A stretch of DNA of 64,000 nucleotides, taken from Hippasteria phrygiana. Its lineage: Eukaryota; Echinodermata; Asteroidea; Valvatida; Goniasteridae. The notes beneath the pieces are model-generated. The model had not been told where the DNA came from, did no database searches, and saw only the letters and a program-made list of their open reading frames with translations. The DNA lies in NCBI GenBank assembly GCA_037893225.1, contig JAZGUH010000205.1, positions 62,001 to 126,000 on the forward strand. Direction: 5' to 3'. The first letter of the stretch is position 1, and every line of letters begins with the position of its first letter. This document shows, piece by piece, positions 41,927 to 53,640 of this stretch. The translations under genes were made by a program, and so were the position numbers.

Positions 41927-43375
41927 TAACGAACCTACATGCACAATACATGTTCTGGAGCACTGAACTACATGTACACGTGTATGTCATGTTAGTCGGC
42001 ACCTTCCTACGTCATACATGTATATGTACAATCATGGAGGAAGGAAACCGAAGGAGATAGCACACATCGACTTCAAAGGTCCAATGATGGTCGCCGTGGT
42101 CGTAAACACAGCGGCGGTCGCACTGATAACAAATGGATTAAGCCGCTATGTAAACACTCCCTCCGTGTGCGGTCAGCAAAGCCAGTTTCTGTCGCTTGGC
42201 ATGGTGGGAAGGATTTGGTCTCTTCGCGCATGCGCACAACAAGCGTACTATGCAAAATGGCTGCCCTATGGTCCCAAAGTTTTCGCGTTGAGCGATTTTA
42301 ATTTCGAAGATTTTAGCGATTTTTCCGACGTTTCTGAAACTAACAACGACACCGACGAAGACGATGGTCGCCAGTTTTGCTTTTATTAAGGGTTGCCGAC
42401 GAAAGAAATAATCGCGTGTAAAAGTTGCCGCCGTGGTTCCATTAATTTGGCCTTACCACGGCAACTATGAATCATGGCAACTGGTTTTGCGAGAGGGGGG
42501 TTAACTTTAAGGTTTCGGACAATGTGCATCTCCTTTTTAGAGCCAGGGAACTTGTAAGTTGGGCCGTCTTTCGCATACAAATCTTGTGAAACTACAAGGA
42601 TTTAATCTTAAATTTGTACTTGCCAACAAGATTTTATCAAATCATCTTGTTCAGGAGGACTACTGGAGCAACTTGATACATGAAAAACTAAAAGGCACCT
42701 TTCCCAAAAAATGTTTAATGTGGTGACAAATTCCGACATTAAAATTTGCTGCAAGGCTTTCATTAATGTTTACTTAAACCTTAAAAAAATGGACTTTAAA
42801 ATATTTCAAAGAAAGCAGAGAAAGCCCTGCATATAAAAAGCCTGGATAGGCCTAGCCCCCCCCCCCCCCCTTATACTGAGAAAAACGCGAGAAATGCATC
42901 TTTTTAGGGGTTCTGACTGAATTTCACACTCGGTACTTATTCAACACCAGGTGACTGAAGGAGCTTGGGGCCCGGGAGTAGGGCAAGCTTCACAAAGGAA
43001 TTAACTCGGGGGAAAAATAAGTTGAACCCTTTCTCCATGATTGAGCAAGCCATTTTATTAATCACTGAAATATTTTTATTTTAATATAAAAAGTCCCAAA
43101 ACTAATTTTACAATTGGAAACTGTTTTGAGTTTAGCCAGAAAGTCCTAACGTTAGAATTCCATGTAAAGTTACCCCCCCCCCCCAAAAAAAAGGTTGTTC
43201 GGCTTACTATACAAAATTGTAGGCCAAGTCCCCCCACCCCCCCCCCCCCCCCCCCCACCCCCTCCCCCCCCCCAAAAAAAGAATAATAATAATTTGAATT
43301 TCAAAGGTTACACATTACAAAACATTTAAATCAAGACTGAACATGTAGCATCGAGAGAAATCGAATAAAAAACAA
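41927..43375. other. Anonymous intron sequence; one 123-codon ORF of unknown nature
   Basis: The ORF 42018-42389 ends in an acidic FNFEDFSDFSDVSETNN stretch that resembles nothing I can name. The surrounding words GCGCATGCGCAC (42230) and AAAATGGCTGCC (42257) resemble NRF1 and YY1 sites. Poly-C tracts lie near 42856, 43175 and 43231-43271. Confidence 0.35.
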
Positions 43376-43493
43376 ACACATTTTCGATCGTTTTTTTTTC
43401 CAACTGTCCAGACGTGGCCATTCATAAAACCAAAATATTCGGTTGTGTATCGTCTTCGTCCCCATTTTAAATTACTTTTTGGCTGTAGGAAAC
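43376..43493 (+). repeat. 118-bp direct repeat, copy 1
   Basis: Runs from CACATTTTCGAT to TTGGCTGTAGGAAAC. Copy 2 is at 43583-43700, 207 bp on, with about six differences. Shared words include CAACTGTCCAGACGTGGCCA and GGTTGTGTATCGTCTTCGTC. Confidence 0.9.
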
Positions 43494-43582
43494 AGTAGGC
43501 AAATGCAGTACGTTACAATACAAAAATATTGCCATGAAAATACTTCAATCGCGTATTCAGCCTCGAAAATCTAAAAATAAAC

Positions 43583-43700
43583 ACACATTTTCGATAGTTT
43601 TTTTTTCCAACTGTCCAGACGTGGCCATTAATAAAACCCAAATATTCGGTTGTGTATCGTCTTCGTCCCCATTATTAACTACTTTTTGGCTGTAGGAAAC
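43583..43700 (+). repeat. 118-bp direct repeat, copy 2
   Basis: Same length and order as 43376-43493. The intervening 89 bp is unrelated, so the duplicated unit is about 207 bp with only part of the second copy present, or it was copied separately. Confidence 0.9.
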
Positions 43701-44604
43701 TGTCGGGAAAAATGGTTAAGGTAGGAAAATGATATTGAAACATTTCCAGTATTGTAGGTTCTTGAGTGAACGGGAAAATGTTGAAACTTCACGAGTTTTT
43801 GGCCGATTTTTTCGCGCAGACCACCAAAACGTGTGGAAGTTAGCACTAAAGCCAACGGGTTTCCGTGAGTTCGAGCAGGGGCTACACGAAGCAACTGCGC
43901 ATGCGAAAAGTGCATTCATCCAAGTAGCATCGCTGCAGCTTCTACAACTTGAGTACATGTACGTTGGTTACCAACGAAATCGCGGCGACGATCATTGTGT
44001 TCAAAGGGCTGAGTGCGGTCGTAAAACTTTAAGACCGCAGCGGGCGGGTGCAGTGCTGAGCGCAGGTGATAATTAGTTCGACCGATAAGGGGATTCTGTT
44101 CTGTCTCCTTCCTCCATGGTACAATGTAGTTAACACTGACCTGACACGTAATAACATAGGAAATGTAGCAGCAAGGGAATGATTGATCCTACAACCATGA
44201 CGTGCATTTTGTAAACACACATACATGTACACGTTGTATGTAACGTGTACAATAAATAGTTGTACAATTTACATTGGGTATACATTGTACATGGTAAACA
44301 AATATGTAGAACATGTACATGTACATGTACAAAATGTACGTACATTTTCTGTAATTCCACAAGTTCACTTAATGAGTTTTATAAAATACAAAAATGTGCT
44401 ACAATTTGCTATTGATCCTGCTGTATAATTCTCAAGTGTCACCTCAACAAAACCTTATTGACGATGTGCACGCATGTTATCACCAAAATTATTGTTCAAT
44501 ATACATCAATAAATATCACACTTGTGGAATACAATACAAGTCAATGGAAAGGTGTGTATTTCACAGCTTAAAATGACAACAACAACGGTGAAAATACATG
44601 TAAT
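43701..44604. other. Anonymous intron sequence
   Basis: Overlapping ORFs at 43679-44076 in a GC-richer island are unrecognised. A cluster of TACATG/TGTACA words fills 44220-44345. Confidence 0.4.
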
Positions 44605-45094
44605 TGGGTCTGTCCACACTAAAGGGACCATTTAGCATCAAAAGATAGCAATGGGAGTAAGACATGGAAGAGGGACATCAAATCAATTATTTTGCCCAAA
44701 TGTTTTTCTGATGCTTTCCTGAGCTGTTAGTAATCACACTGACACAAAAAATAGGATAACACTCAAGATATATAAGAAATTAGAGGGTCATCTTCAAGAC
44801 ATTATGTTTGTAACATGGACGGACATATTTTTATAATTATTGACTGGAAAAAGAAAAGAGAAATTTAGTAACATTCCAAAATGTTGGTCAGTTTACATCT
44901 CTAACAATGTCAGGATTGTTATCAGTGGGAATTATGACAAATTTTGAGGTATTTTACGTTTGATATGTTACAAAAATAATATCTTGAAGATGATTCCAGG
45001 TCTAACTTCTTAAATACTCTTAATTCGTCAAACAATCCACAAGGAAAACTGACTAGGTAAATTTGAATACATTTTCAAAGTGAACAAAGAAACT

Positions 45095-45172
45095 GGCAGG
45101 AGCGGGATTCGAACCTGCGACCTCCGGGTTATCGTACCGGCGCTCTACCAACTGAGCTACATGTATCTTGCC
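45095..45172 (-). other. tRNA-Thr-like unit with a 6-bp insertion
   Basis: 78 nt against 72 nt in the other copies. The extra six bases (CATGTA) sit between GAGCTA and TCTTGCC, i.e. at the junction of acceptor stem and D-arm on the minus strand. Box B is intact. Confidence 0.85.
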
Positions 45173-45246
45173 CTATGTTGGCGGTCTCCCAAATTGTTCG
45201 GCCACCCAAACAAAGATACTGACAATTTGGGAGACCGCCAACATAG

Positions 45247-45318
45247 GGCAAGATATCTCAGTTGGTAGAGCGCTGGTACGGTAACCCGGAGGTTGCAGGT
45301 TCGAATCCCGCTCCTGCC
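45247..45318 (+). other. tRNA-Thr-like unit, 72 nt
   Basis: Box A is TATCTCAGTTGG (one change) and box B GGTTCGAATCC. It folds like the 59849-59920 copy, with an anticodon-position GGT and no U33. Confidence 0.85.
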
Positions 45319-45516
45319 AGTTTCTTTGTTCACTTTGAAAATGTATTCTTAAATACTCTGTTATATGTTGATTATTTTGCTAAAACAAACTTGTTGATGG
45401 GTACTGAATGTATTGTGACAAAAATCAATGGAAAATTATTTTATATAATAATAACTACAATCTGAAATTCTCCTCCCATGTCACACCAAATGGGGTCATT
45501 AGTGTGGATAGACCCA

Positions 45517-46408
45517 TTTACAGTGAAAAATGTACTGTAAATGTACATTTAGAACTGCACTCAGAACTGCACTCGTGTGGTTTAATCCAAATACAGGCCA
45601 GGATTAAATAACCATACATACATGTGTACATGTAGGATGGTGAGAAAGAATGTGGCTGTTGTGGACAGAGGTCATTCTAGGCCTGACACTTCCTGCCTAA
45701 AAGGACACAAAGACTAAATCAGTGGCTGAATAGTGTCATTGTTTGACAATTACATGAAAGATGGCTACAAGGGAATCATTTCTAGTCTCAAGGTCGTTGA
45801 ACTGTGTATGTAAACCACCTGTATGGCCTAAGTCAGCTCAGGGTTTCATTGTTATGATAACTGTTGAAGCTCATCAACAAAGAAGTTTGTCAAAACAAAT
45901 GTACAATACAACAAATGTACATGTGGGATTAGCTGCTAATGTACATGTTGATTTCTTTAAGTTTAAGAACCAGTGGCTCGCTCAGACCACTTATTCATTA
46001 TTCATTCCTGGAGGTACATGTTAGTGCACTCCAATTGTTTTTCTTTATTAAAACCTCAATCAATCATGTGTGAAAACCACATGACACTTCAAATCCCAGT
46101 GCTTTACCCAAGATGAAACGGTTGATTAGCAGTCGTCCAACCAGGTATCAACCCCTGCAGTGCTGCACTGCATTCTGACAGCGTTTGGTGGAGGTGTGAC
46201 ACTGCTGAGGTGGTACATGTACATGTATGATTCATATCACTACATGTATGGTAATCATAAACTCCATAGTGATTCTGTTCTTGAAGGCCGTAATAAAAAT
46301 GGGGCGTTGCCGTTTTTTCCCAGTGTGTATATTGATCTTAGGCTAGGAGAGATGCACATTCCTAAGAAATTATTCATAATGCTTGAATTTTTACGTCTGA
46401 TGTTTTAA
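45517..46408. other. No recognised feature
   Basis: Anonymous intron sequence with TACATG words. ORFs are at most 87 codons. Confidence 0.4.
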
Positions 46409-46885
46409 TTAACCCTGTGAGCTGCCGCTTGGAGATTTCGGAAGGCACATATTTTTCTTTTTCTAATTTCCATATGAAGCCGTCGGTCTATTCATTCATA
46501 TTTTTTGTAATCCTCAATGATACATTGTATTTTGAAGTGGTATAGTCGCTTTTCAAGAAGGAGTTCACTTGGGGTCACTCCAGTCATGAGAAACCTGGGC
46601 CCCAGCCAAAAGCCCATTCAGTTGTGCAAAAACCGTGCGAGCCACGTGGTGATTTCGGAAGGCACATTTTTTCTTTTTCTAAAATTGGTGATAAACAACA
46701 TGCACATTTCCAGAATGATTAAATCTTTTGTGTGGATGTCCAGAGGACCCCTATTCATCTATTTAGACCATTAGAGAAAAGATTGTGTGCACAAAACATT
46801 ATTAACGCGTAAACAAAGGTACCTTCCAAAATCACCCCATGGAAAAAGCGCATGATTTTTGTGCTCGCGCAGTTCGCAGGGTTAA
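46409..46885. mobile_element. piggyBac-type TTAA element, fourth copy
   Basis: TTAA at 46409-46412 and 46882-46885 flank CCCTGTGAGCTGCCGC and the complement of CCCTGCGAACTGCGCGAG. GATTTCGGAAGGCACAT occurs twice (46433, 46651), with CCTTCCAAAATC inverted at about 46824, so subterminal words are repeated. Confidence 0.75.
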
Positions 46886-48470
46886 TATGAAATTCACTTT
46901 AAATATTACTGCAACATATATGAAAACAAAATTGGAAAAAAGACAGCTGAATGAAGTAATATTAGAAAAAGTACAATACATGTACATGTAATATTTGCTT
47001 CAACAAAGCTTCAATTTGGAGTAACCAAGTATGTACATGTACATGAAGTGTGTATCTTTCAATGCATGAACTTGAAAGAGAGCTGTACTATTATTACTGT
47101 ATTTATAATGTACATCACTTAAAATTACAATTTTTTTCATGGTCATTGTACAAATGTACTGTAGTCATCCAAATTCCTTGAATTCTTTTCTTTGTACACA
47201 TGGACAGGTGGTTTTTTGAATTTACAATTAAGGTGACTTGATAAAAGTGCTGGTACATGTAGGTCTGATGGTGCAATGTACATATATATGTATACATTTT
47301 CCATATTGACGTACAGTGCATGTACCCAAGGAAATGGTGATACCACTAAAGGAATTAGGCCAAGTAAAAAAAAAAACAAGTTTACCAGGCTGTTCCTTTT
47401 TAGAGTTTGTTTTTCTCTTTTTCTTTAATGTATCTGAACAAATCCATTTCAAATACTCTGAAGTTGAATTATTGTGCATTTGAAAGTGATTTAGTACAAG
47501 TATGATCCACCAATACTGCACCATACTGTCCATGCTGGTTTTCGTACTTAATCAGAAATCCATTGAAATACAACTTGGGGGAAGATTTGGAGGGGTATAT
47601 ATGCTGTGAAAAAGGTAAACTGTCCATAAAATCACCAATGCCATAATGTTGAATATTAAACTTCACCTGAAAATAGACCTTGACCTCATGAACACCTCAC
47701 TTATTAGCCTTGTCTGTAAAGGATCACTATTCTTGATATATCACAAGTATGCATGTCACGCTCAGCTGTATTACTCATGTATATTTAGGGTTTACGCGTA
47801 CTTCTTGAATGACAGTCACATTATACCTCAGTGCTTTGGGCAAAACTTTGGAATAATTTCCCCAGATGAAACATGATGCTGCGTGAGTAATGGCAAACAC
47901 CTTGCAACTGTTAAGTTATCAGTATGCATGTTTCGTGCGCATGCTGGCTATGACTGTATTCATGATACCAGTGTCATTATTTAGACTTGTTCCAGAATTT
48001 CATAGTGAATGTGCCACCCTAGAGAAATACATTAGGAAAAGAAATGCTTACTCATTCCAGTGATGCAATCTCCCAATTTGTACCTCGCCCCAATTTGACC
48101 TTAATTCTCATCACACCCATTGCACTACTTGAGTTCTTATTATCAGTTTGTGTATCTTTTTATAAACTGAATAAAAAAACAGCAGTAAATCTTGGAATCT
48201 TGGGAGACTTCCTACTGATTTTGTGGTGCCAGGCAAACTGTTCATCCATCACTCCCATTGCCCAGTTTGTGATGTACATGTATACATGTATAGACATGGA
48301 AAATATACATCTTTTCACTTTTTTGAGTTACATGTACAAATCATAGTAATATAAATAAATAGAATGACACTGTACCGAGATAGTCCAACAGGGCGTTGTG
48401 TACAGTATACAAACAGAAGCAGAATGTAAATCAGTAAAATAGAAATGAACAAGCAAAAAAAACCACAGTT
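46886..48470. other. No recognised feature
   Basis: AT-rich intron sequence. ORFs up to 101 codons (47228-47533, minus; 48044-48346, plus) are unrecognised. Confidence 0.4.
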
Positions 48471-49056
48471 CGTGGTGTGCCCGGCAGAAGGGCATATAGA
48501 ACGCATTGAAGCGTAATTACACATTCCGGGAAAATCGACTTTAAGGTTTATGTATTGGCATTTCTAAATTAAAACTCGCAAACGGTTGATTTGTTTGTCA
48601 GAAAAAAATTATTGATATTTCCAATAATGCTGTGCATTTTTAAATAAAAATATTGCTTAATTTTAAAGTTATTTACATCTTTATGCTAATGCCCTTTTGC
48701 CGGGAAGTCATTCTGGCATAAACGTGCGCTTAAGCGGCATGTGAAATGCTAATGCCCTTTTGCCAAAATTTGCTCTAAGCGCGCTTATGCCCCACTGAAG
48801 TGCAGAGGTGAACGCACTTTTAGCATGTATTGTTACATTGGTATTACACGCTAATGCCCTTTTGCCGGGAACAAAAAATGCAAAATCCTCTTATGTCCTT
48901 TTCATTTTGTTAATTACGTCAGAATGACGTAGCCCCTTGATACAAAATGTATATCAAAATGAAGATACTCCAATACTCTTTCGATTACCCCCAAAACCTG
49001 AATTTGACCTTTTGACCCATGTTTCGTCCTTATGCCCTTCTGCCGGGCACACGACG
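48471..49056. mobile_element. 586-bp TIR element repeating its terminal motif internally
   Basis: Ends are CGTGGTGTGCCCGGCAGAAG and the complement of CGTCGTGTGCCCGGCAGAAG, with 25 of 26 positions matching. The word TAATGCCCTTTTGCCGGGA or a truncated form recurs at 48687, 48751 and 48852, and TTATGCCC/TTATGTCC variants lie between. No ORF. Confidence 0.8.
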
Positions 49057-49071
49057 AGTTGCACATTGGGA

Positions 49072-49172
49072 GATTTTTGAGACGCTGGTGGCAGCAGACA
49101 TACCGGTCCTTTTTGCCGGTTCTGAGCATGCATGCATAGTTTTGAGCATGCACACGACTGGTGAGAACAGTG
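49072..49172 (+). repeat. Dispersed GAGCATGCGCAC repeat, copy 3
   Basis: GAGACGCTGGTGGCAGCAGA, CATACCGGTCCTTTTTGC and GGTTCTGAGCATGCATGC match 5601-5730. Confidence 0.7.
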
Positions 49173-49250
49173 GAAAACCATTGGTACATGTGTATGTCTG
49201 CGTTTGTTCTCCCAAACAAACGTGGACGTATAACAAAGGGAACAATATCG

Positions 49251-49339
49251 TCCGCGATTCCAAGAATACGTCCGCGATTCCAAGAATACGTCCGTGATTC
49301 CAAGAATACGTCTGCGATTCCAAGAATACGTCCGCGATT
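49251..49339 (+). repeat. 20-bp minisatellite, 4.5 units
   Basis: The unit TCCGCGATTCCAAGAATACG recurs at exact 20-bp steps from 49251, with single changes in units 3 and 4. It gives repeated peptides in all frames that should not be read as protein. Confidence 0.95.
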
Positions 49340-49437
49340 GAAATCGTGTACAAAACCTATAGGAGTCTTCCAAAAAAGTTAAAAGTATAAACAAGAGAGG
49401 GAACAATAGGATGTCCGCGGTTGGAGGTCGATACATG

Positions 49438-50271
49438 TTTAAATGTAGTGTACACGATTGGTAATCCTCAATTTTTTTTTTTAATGAATTATTACGAAAT
49501 ACCGTACTAGACTGTAAGTTAATAGTAGTCTCAATCATCCTGTGAAATGATGGCACTACATGTATGTGTGCTGTCGTTGTCAAGAAAAGTGGAAATTTAT
49601 ATCGTAGCTGGAAATCGTTTGAAAACTGCCCTGTAGCCTTTAATCAAGGCGCGTGTGGCTACCCGGACGATGGGCTGCCCCGGACATGCTGGCGTGCCCC
49701 GGACATGCTGGCGTGCCCCGGACATGCTGGCGTGCCCCGGACATGCTGGCGTGCCCCGGACATGCTGGCGTGCCCCGGACATGCTGGCGTGCCCCGGACA
49801 TGCTGGCGTGCCCCGGACATGCTGGCGTGCCCCGGACATGCTGGCGTGCCCCGGACATGCTGGCGTGCCCCGGACATGCTGGCGTGCCCCGGACATGCTG
49901 GCGTGCCCCGGACATGCTGGCGTGCCCCGGACATGCTGGCGTGCCCCGGACATGCTGGCGCGCCCCGGACATGCTGGCGTGCCCCGGACATGCTGGCGTG
50001 CCCCGGACATGCTGGCGCGCCCCGGACATGCTGGCGCGCCCCGGACATGCTGGCATTCGGGGCGCGTCACATAGCCACGCACGCCTTGACTAAAGGATAT
50101 CATCCGCCCGACGGTTGAAAACGGGCGCCGTTTTCCTCTTGTTTTTTCGCCATCTAACAACGCAAAACTTTGAACAGGTCAGTGGAACGATATTTCCTAT
50201 AAAATACTAACCCCCAAATCCGCCTATTTCGGAAAAGTGCAACAATGACCAATCATGTACACTACCTTTAA
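49438..50271. mobile_element. Family A TIR element, copy with minisatellite expansion
   Basis: Starts TTTAAATGTAGTGTACACG and ends ATCATGTACACTACCTTTAA. The family blocks are in order, but the centre is replaced by a 20-unit array (49678-50056). Just after the left block, CACTACATGTATGTGTGCTG stands where other copies have CACCAGGTGTGCTG. Confidence 0.9.
49678..50056 (+). repeat. 19-bp tandem array, 20 units
   Basis: The unit CCCCGGACATGCTGGCGTG is repeated with exact 19-bp spacing from 49678 to the last start at 50039, giving 19 intervals of 19 bp. A few units near the right end have GCGCG instead of GCGTG. Because 19 is not a multiple of 3, all six frames stay open and give 57-bp-periodic peptides, so the ORFs of 129-187 codons here are artefacts. 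In other family copies (55060, 62970) only one unit is present. Confidence 0.97.
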
Positions 50272-51895
50272 CTGCATCTTAAAAGTCTACCATTATCCGA
50301 GTCATCTATACATGTACATGTACATGTACATATGTAATCGTGCTTCATGTTGCAAACTGCCCTTTACTCTGCTGTTATGCATACTCTACATGTACAGTAA
50401 CTTGAAGGACTTACATTGTAGTACATGTAGCTGAAGGAAAGTTGAAGTGTTTATGATTGATGTATCAGATTTGTCAACCTTGCCCTTCTAAGAAGTTGTG
50501 TGTGGATTTGACAGCTGTCTGCAGCATTGAGTGTCTGTAGCATTTCCTGGTGTCATTCACTACCTCATGGTGGGTTTTGTGGGTCACACCTATGACATGA
50601 CCTGCTTCATATTTTGCCTGACACTGAAACTCAATATCAACATGCAGTGTACTATACCTGTCATCGCCCCCAAAATACAGGCAAGTGTACCTCCCTTGGA
50701 ACTGTTTGGTATTGAAAAAAGAAAATTGAAGTTGACCCTATAATGATACATTGTACATTGTACCTGTACACATTTTAAAAATACACTGGAAAAAGAGTCA
50801 CCCAAAAAATGTTTGAATTGGTACTGGTAAGGGGTAGACAAAACTCTTGTCGTGAGGTTAACCTACAAAATGTACTTTACTTTTGGCATGTACATGTACA
50901 TGTATGTACTTTTGCTGATGTATGCATGGTACAAAACTACATACATTGTACACCTGCATGTACATGTATGTATGCTGTGGTTTTTCACACTTTTTTGTCG
51001 CAGATTAGAATGGGAGTTCTATGTTTTCCAGACCTCTTCCCTTTTTTGGGTACTCTGTTTTTGTTTGGAGGTGTTTAAGGTCACATTAAAAAAAAGAAAT
51101 TGCACAAGTCCTGTGTTACCAGAGGTGGAACCCAGCCATCTTTTTCTTTAACTTTAAATTCAAAATGACACACATGTATGCCGCTTTTGACAAACTGGAT
51201 GTTTACGAGGAGTGAACTCCAGGGAATAACATTTGACAAATATGATTACAAATTGATGTACAGCATAAATGTATAAAGCTCAACAAAGTCGCAAGTTCTG
51301 TCATTGACCCATAATGTACGACCATCTTGAAGTCTACATAAACGTTACACTACTGCTAAGTGCAAGTGCACTATATCCAGATGTAAACCTTATCTTGTCT
51401 GCCAAACCATCCCAGGAATTTGAAATACCTCTCATCATGGGGCATAGCTGGCATTTCTCATAGCCATCTGGGATGCTATGATACCAGCATCATGAAGAAA
51501 GACCCTGCGGATGCCTTGGGATTCAAACGTCTTAAAGATGACCCAGAGGAGACGTCAAGGTGGTATTGCAATTATTTGTACATTATGTACGTAATGAACA
51601 TCACATGAATGCTCACTACACGTGTAATATTATAGATGCTGCAGATTCTAGTATGTGGAGGAGCCACAGACTTTAATTCAGAGCAGAACATGTTATTTGA
51701 TTAGTTAGTTCCACCAAGTATAGTTTAGTCAGATTATAACATGACTGAGTGACAGTAATGGCTATACTTATCAGTAAAATTAAACAGGGAGGAATATTAA
51801 GAACATAAATTGTACTGCAAGTGGTATTTACATGCATATTGTACAAGTACACGTACATTGTACTTGTATTGCACTTGTCTGTACATTGTACTTGC
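50272..51895. other. No recognised feature
   Basis: Intron sequence with TACATG clusters near 50306, 50750 and 50890-50970. The ORF 51420-51608 is not recognised and has no clear exon borders. Confidence 0.4.
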
Positions 51896-52150
51896 CACCC
51901 CTCCCAACCCACCCCTCCCCAACCCGACCCTAACCTTCCCCTCCCCAACCCTACCCTTCCCCTCCCCAACCCTACCCTTCCCCAACCCACCCTTCCCCAA
52001 CCCACCCTTCCCCAACCCACCCCACCCTTCCCCAACCCACCCCACACGCCCCCCCCATCCCACCCCATCCGCCCCCCATCCCACCCCACCCGCCCTATCC
52101 CATCCCACCTGCTCCATCCCATCCCACCTGCTCCATCCCATCCCACCCTC
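51896..52150 (+). repeat. C-rich low-complexity tract
   Basis: Irregular CCCAACCCTACCCTTCCCCT and CATCCCACCCCA words. Long proline-rich ORFs on both strands here are compositional artefacts. Confidence 0.95.
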
Positions 52151-52518
52151 GTTATAAAACAAATGGGTCATTCATGGAAGCCCAAACTTTCTTGTTGCTG
52201 TAAAATGCACAACATGTACATATGTAGGTTGAGTCAATGGCTTAGTGCGTGCAGACAGTGTACATGTATACGTGTACATTTGCTTCTCCAAAGAAACTAA
52301 AATGTGTAGCTGATTCACCCTGTGTGCTGTCACCCGGAGTCTAAAGGTGAATTTGTCTTTCTATTCATGCTTGGAATGATTCCAAGTATCCTCAAAGGGC
52401 AAACAGTCTAAAGGATGGCAGGACTGCCCTGGACAACAATGTGTTGGCCCTCATCACCTACATGTACATGTAGGGCATGTTGGTTTAACTTCACTCATAC
52501 AGTAAGTGTCACTGTCAT
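52151..52518. other. No recognised feature
   Basis: Anonymous intron sequence. Confidence 0.4.
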
Positions 52519-52860
52519 AAGGCGTTTTCACACTATGTACGTTCGACCCGTGTCGGAATCTACACGGGTCCAACCCGTGTAGACTTTTTAATATTTCAAC
52601 ATGGGTCAATTACGCTACCTTTCACACTACTCAACGCATTTACATGGGTCGAACTCAACCCAGAGGTGTTCTCAACACGAGTCAAACTTCTCTACACGGG
52701 TCGAGAGCTCTCAGATCAACCCACCTCCCGAGCAGGGTTAGTTTCAACCCGGGTTGAACGCTCTACATGGGTCAGTGCCGTTGAAAATGTTGTAGTGTGA
52801 AAAGTCAACACATGTCGGATCCAGGTACAAAACAGATTTTTCGTAGTGTGAAAAGGCCTG
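52519..52860. mobile_element. MITE-like element with TTTTCACACTA ends
   Basis: AAGGCGTTTTCACACTA at 52519 mirrors TAGTGTGAAAAGGCCT at 52843-52858. CTACACGGGTC or CTACATGGGTC, or the complement, recurs at least six times inside. Confidence 0.75.
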
Positions 52861-52989
52861 ATGAAGACCCTTTTACAGATTTTCAGCACAAAATTTCAGC
52901 ACACACACTGTACAGCGCACTTTCTGGGCTATCTGTGAAAGGGGCTACATACATGTATTTTTTGCAATTTGTGCCTTACAACGTGTACA

Positions 52990-53071
52990 TACATGTACAT
53001 GTACATGTACATGTACATGTACATGTACATGTACATGTACATGTACATGTACATGTACATGTACATGTACA
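52990..53071. repeat. (TACATG)n hexanucleotide array, about 13 units
   Basis: A pure run of the hexamer. TACATG and CATGTA read the same way on both strands, so the array is fully palindromic. Smaller runs of 2-4 units are scattered through the window. Confidence 0.97.
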
Positions 53072-53440
53072 GTGTACATGTAGCAAGCATACAGTGTAGT
53101 AGAAATTATAATGTAGTGTGTTTTTAGACATCTGAAATGAGCCCTCGGGCTACATTTGTGTTTTACCCCAACCCAGTAACAAAATATACATGTAGGAATA
53201 TTTAAACAGATCATACATGTACATACATCATGTACATACATGTACATAGTAATTACAGTATAGTCTAACCTTCTACATGTACATATATATAGTGCCACCA
53301 AAAGAAATTTCCATTTATGCCTACAGTATAGCTAGAAAATACACCAAAAAACAAATAAAAACGATGGATGTACAATGAGTTAATTGTTTGTTGCTGAAAC
53401 AAAATGAAAATGTGTTTTATCCCCATAAGTTACTGATAGT
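53072..53440. other. No recognised feature
   Basis: Further TACATG words; otherwise AT-rich. Confidence 0.4.
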
Positions 53441-53640
53441 GTACGTGCACTGTATATATCTCCGAGGACAAGAGAAGAAAGGAAACACAAAGAAACCTTT
53501 CAGTCCTCGAACGTAGGGTCTTTTGATGAAATCGGTCCTCGAACGTAAGGATACGTGCTTAGTCTATGGGGGTTGGTTATATTGAAGGAACAATAGGAAA
53601 CACAAAGCATTGTCCTCGGACGTATTGGGGAAGTACGACT
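53441..53640 (+). mobile_element. 200-bp repeat, copy 1
   Basis: Begins GTACGTGCACTGTATATATC and ends TTGGGGAAGTACGACT. It is identical in length to 57317-57516, with only about four substitutions by eye. GTCCTCGAACGTA or GTCCTCGGACGTA occurs three times, and TCCGAGGACAA near the left end is its complement, suggesting inverted ends. Confidence 0.85.

Larger units (their letters stand above)
45022..45345. mobile_element. Head-to-head pair of tRNA-derived SINE units
   Basis: The left unit is on the minus strand and the right unit on the plus strand. They are mirrored through GGCGGTCTCCCAAATTGT and its complement around 45209, so the whole block is a near-perfect palindrome of about 130-bp arms. 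CAAAGTGAACAAAGAAACTG and its complement mark the outer ends. Confidence 0.9.
44605..45516. mobile_element. TIR element carrying an inverted SINE pair
   Basis: Ends TGGGTCTGTCCACACTAA and the complement of TGGGTCTATCCACACTAA. The SINE pair 45022-45345 lies inside. The rest is non-coding AT-rich DNA. Confidence 0.75.

Noticed and set aside
42018..42389. P2X7-C-like or other acidic transposon protein
   Set aside because: The acidic DFNFEDFSDFSD end is suggestive, but the RPYMFEP start and the RL-N-DW motif are absent, so I left it unassigned.
49564..50160. Long open frames of 129-187 codons on all six frames (ACPGHAGVPRTCWR-type peptides)
   Set aside because: They are translations of a 19-bp tandem repeat that contains no stop in any frame. 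The repeat sits in a non-coding transposon copy.
51673..52300. Proline-rich and glycine/tryptophan-rich ORFs on both strands
   Set aside because: Produced by the C-rich low-complexity tract at 51896-52150. No real protein features.
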